Positions 61,987 through 64,000 of a DNA stretch of 64,000 nt are shown here, one piece after another (the stretch's first letter is position 1; each line of letters starts with the position of its first letter). Source of the stretch: Sphingobacteriia bacterium (GTDB lineage: Bacteria; Bacteroidota; Bacteroidia; Chitinophagales; Chitinophagaceae); NCBI GenBank assembly GCA_947452295.1, contig CANGCK010000011.1:1-64000 (forward strand), read 5' to 3'. Below the pieces are notes generated by a model. That model ran no database searches. It was not told the DNA's origin and saw nothing but the letters and a program-made list of their open reading frames with translations. A program made the translations under genes and the position numbers.

Positions 61987-63894
61987 TTATTTTACTTCTT
62001 CAAACTGTGCATCTTCTACCGTATCGCTAGAAGCCTGTGCACCATTGTGATTTGCGCCAGGTTGCTCCGCACCCGGTTGCGCACCTCCCTCTTGCTGTGC
62101 TTTGTAAATATCTTCACTTGCAGCAGTCCATGCAGTATTCATTTCTGCCATTGCAGCATCAATAGCAGCAATGTCTTGATTTTTATGTGCGTCTTTTAAT
62201 TTTGCCAATGCTGTTTCAATTGCGCCTTTTTTATCAGCAGGAATTTTATCGCCAAACTCAGTAAATTGTTTTTCTGTTTGGAAAATCATGCTGTCGGCCT
62301 GATTAATTTTCTCTACCTTTTCTCTGGCTTCTTTATCAGCTGATTCATTGGCTTTGGCTTCGGCTTTCATTTTCTCTACTTCTTCTTTGCTTAAACCGCT
62401 ACCTGCTTCGATTCTAATTTTTTGCTCTTTGCCAGTACCTTTGTCTTTTGCACTAACGTGTAACATACCGTTGGCATCAATATCAAAAGTTACTTCAATT
62501 TGAGGTACGCCTCTTGGAGCCGGTGGAATTCCATCTAAATTGAACATACCTAAGCTCTTATTTTGATTGGCCATGGGACGTTCACCTTGTAATACATGAA
62601 TTTGTACACCGGGTTGATTATCACTAGCGGTAGAATATACTTCTGTTTTCTTGGTAGGAATGGTGGTATTAGAAGCGATCATGGTTGTCATCACACCGCC
62701 CATGGTTTCAATACCTAAGCTTAAAGGTGTAACATCTAACAACAATACATCTTTTACTTCACCGGTTAACACCGCACCTTGAATAGCAGCACCTACGGCC
62801 ACCACTTCATCTGGGTTAACCCCTTTATTGGGTTTTTTACCAAAGAATTTCTCTACAATCTCTTGTACTTTAGGAATACGGCTTGAACCACCTACTAAAA
62901 TAATTTCATCTATTTCAGAAGTAGCATAACCTGCATCTTTTAAAGCAGCTTCACAAGGCTTTAAACAACGCACAAATAAGTTATCGGCTAATTGCTCAAA
63001 CTTTGCACGAGTTAATTTTAATACCAAGTGCTTAGGAACGCCATCTACAGCAGTAACATATGGCAAGTTGATTTCTGTTTCAGAAGAAGAGCTTAACTCT
63101 ACTTTTGCTTTTTCGGCAGCTTCTTTCAAACGCTGTAAAGCCATCGGGTCTTTACGTAAATCAATGGCTTCCTGACTTTTAAATTCATCAGCCAACCAAT
63201 CCATGATTACTTTATCAAAATCATCACCACCTAAATGCGTATCTCCGTTGGTAGATTTTACTTCAAATACACCATCCCCTAATTCAAGGATAGAAATATC
63301 GAACGTACCACCCCCTAAATCGAATACGGCAATTTTTTGATCGGCATGTTTTTTATCTAATCCGTAAGCCAACGCCGCAGCGGTAGGCTCATTTACAATT
63401 CTTTTTACGGTTAATCCCGCAATTTCACCGGCTTCTTTAGTAGCCTGGCGTTGTGCATCATTAAAATAGGCAGGAACGGTAATTACCGCTTCGGTTACTT
63501 CATGTCCTAAATAGTCTTCTGCCGTTTTTTTCATTTTCTGCAACACCATTGCAGAGATTTCCTGCGGTGTATATAAACGATCATCGATCGCTACACGAAC
63601 GGTATTATTGTCACCTTTGGCAACTTTATAACTCCAATGGCTGATTTCTTCCGTCACTTCGTCGTATTTACGACCCATAAAGCGCTTCACACTAGAAATA
63701 GTGTTTTGAGGATTTGTAATTGCCTGACGTTTTGCAGGATCACCTACTTTTCGCTCTCCATTCTTTAAAAATGCCACTACTGAAGGAGTAGTTCTACGGC
63801 CTTCGTCGTTAGCTATAACAACTGGCTCATTTCCTTCCATTACAGAAACACAACTATTGGTGGTTCCAAGGTCAATCCCAATTATCTTTCCCAT
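61987..63894 (-). CDS. dnaK: Molecular chaperone DnaK (Hsp70)
   Basis: A 635-residue Hsp70. The ATPase domain starts '[20 protein letters not shown]', followed by '[20 protein letters not shown]', '[20 protein letters not shown]', '[19 protein letters not shown]' and '[20 protein letters not shown]'. The substrate-binding domain includes '[17 protein letters not shown]', and the lid has a Gly/Gln/Ala-rich end that finishes 'DAQFEEVK', where the usual end is EEVK. It folds proteins with DnaJ and GrpE, neither of which is in the window. A 5-bp inverted repeat 38 nt upstream may be a heat-shock operator. Confidence 0.98.
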   Translation of the reverse strand: MGKIIGIDLGTTNSCVSVMEGNEPVVIANDEGRRTTPSVVAFLKNGERKVGDPAKRQAITNPQNTISSVKRFMGRKYDEVTEEISHWSYKVAKGDNNTVRVAIDDRLYTPQEISAMVLQKMKKTAEDYLGHEVTEAVITVPAYFNDAQRQATKEAGEIAGLTVKRIVNEPTAAALAYGLDKKHADQKIAVFDLGGGTFDISILELGDGVFEVKSTNGDTHLGGDDFDKVIMDWLADEFKSQEAIDLRKDPMALQRLKEAAEKAKVELSSSSETEINLPYVTAVDGVPKHLVLKLTRAKFEQLADNLFVRCLKPCEAALKDAGYATSEIDEIILVGGSSRIPKVQEIVEKFFGKKPNKGVNPDEVVAVGAAIQGAVLTGEVKDVLLLDVTPLSLGIETMGGVMTTMIASNTTIPTKKTEVYSTASDNQPGVQIHVLQGERPMANQNKSLGMFNLDGIPPAPRGVPQIEVTFDIDANGMLHVSAKDKGTGKEQKIRIEAGSGLSKEEVEKMKAEAKANESADKEAREKVEKINQADSMIFQTEKQFTEFGDKIPADKKGAIETALAKLKDAHKNQDIAAIDAAMAEMNTAWTAASEDIYKAQQEGGAQPGAEQPGANHNGAQASSDTVEDAQFEEVK

Positions 63895-63931
63895 ATTTTA
63901 TATTTTACTTGATTCATAAAATCAATCATTA

Positions 63932-63961
63932 TGCCATGCATAAAAAGGTGAAATATTGGCA
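63932..63961. promoter_or_regulatory. TGCCA/TGGCA inverted repeat upstream of dnaK
   Basis: TGCCA at 63932-63936 and TGGCA at 63957-63961 are separated by 20 nt. This is close to the dnaK start and could be an operator for heat-shock control, but 5-bp arms are short and chance cannot be excluded. No TAnnTTTG promoter is seen nearby. Confidence 0.3.
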
Positions 63962-64000
63962 GCGTTTTGACTAAAAGACGCTTACAATGAGACAATTTGT

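Noticed and set aside
1-64000. CRISPR array, IS element or prophage
   Set aside because: No regularly spaced direct repeats, transposase, integrase or phage structural gene was seen anywhere in the ORF track or by eye.

Overview
The window is AT-rich chromosomal DNA from a Bacteroidota bacterium, most likely a Chitinophagaceae-type lineage (taxonomic inference from gene content, not from a marker search). Pointers are a SusC/SusD pair, a type B T9SS C-terminal sorting domain, DUF4199 and DUF4397 proteins, a NagB-PIG-L fusion, a sphingomyelin-synthase-like PAP2_C protein, the near absence of Shine-Dalgarno sequences, and several matches to the Bacteroidota housekeeping promoter (TTG, about 19 nt, TAnnTTTG). 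No phage, insertion sequence, CRISPR array or rRNA operon was seen.

Layout. 1-479: partial, internally deleted hipA remnant. 656-3090: T9SS cargo protein and a YhcH-family protein. 3239-11572 (+): tightly packed surface-polysaccharide operon (C-methyltransferase, FkbM methyltransferase, GMD-like SDR, GT9-, GT8- and GT2-type glycosyltransferases, hexapeptide acyltransferase, sugar-nucleotide epimerase). 11565-16964 (-): GT4, YfhO membrane protein, FAD-dependent amine-oxidase-like protein and a small membrane ORF, then tRNA-Pro. 17356-24289 (+): degenerate dihydroorotase, DUF4199, polyprenol-type GT2, GT4, and the complete GDP-D-glycero-D-manno-heptose set hddA-gmhA-hddC-gmhB. Together 3.2-24.3 kb looks like one LPS/exopolysaccharide region built around heptose and modified deoxysugars.

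24.4-39.6 kb is mostly housekeeping: lepA, sua5, tpiA, a GlmU-like protein, pruA, pdhA, a TPR protein, ribH, a LutA-like protein, the 5-FCL-lpxK-rnr operon, a 67-codon gene with its own promoter and terminator, and a CrtA-like protein. 39.8-53 kb: arginine deiminase with a CtlX-like partner, an RmlD-like SDR, pfkA-pyk, GH20 hexosaminidase with the NagB-PIG-L fusion (GlcNAc use), the PAP2_C protein, an Omp85-type barrel, a PhyH-type oxygenase, an SDR and tRNA-Arg. 53.3-59.9 kb (-): DeoR regulator, SusC, SusD and DUF4397 lipoprotein. 59.9-64 kb: dnaG and dnaK.

The most interesting points are two enzyme homologues that have lost catalytic residues (GMD-like SDR at 5684 and dihydroorotase-like protein at 17356), nearly leaderless divergent promoters for lepA and sua5, a hairpin that covers two convergent stop codons, and a small monocistronic gene with a structured leader. 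No clearly new defence or mobile system was found.
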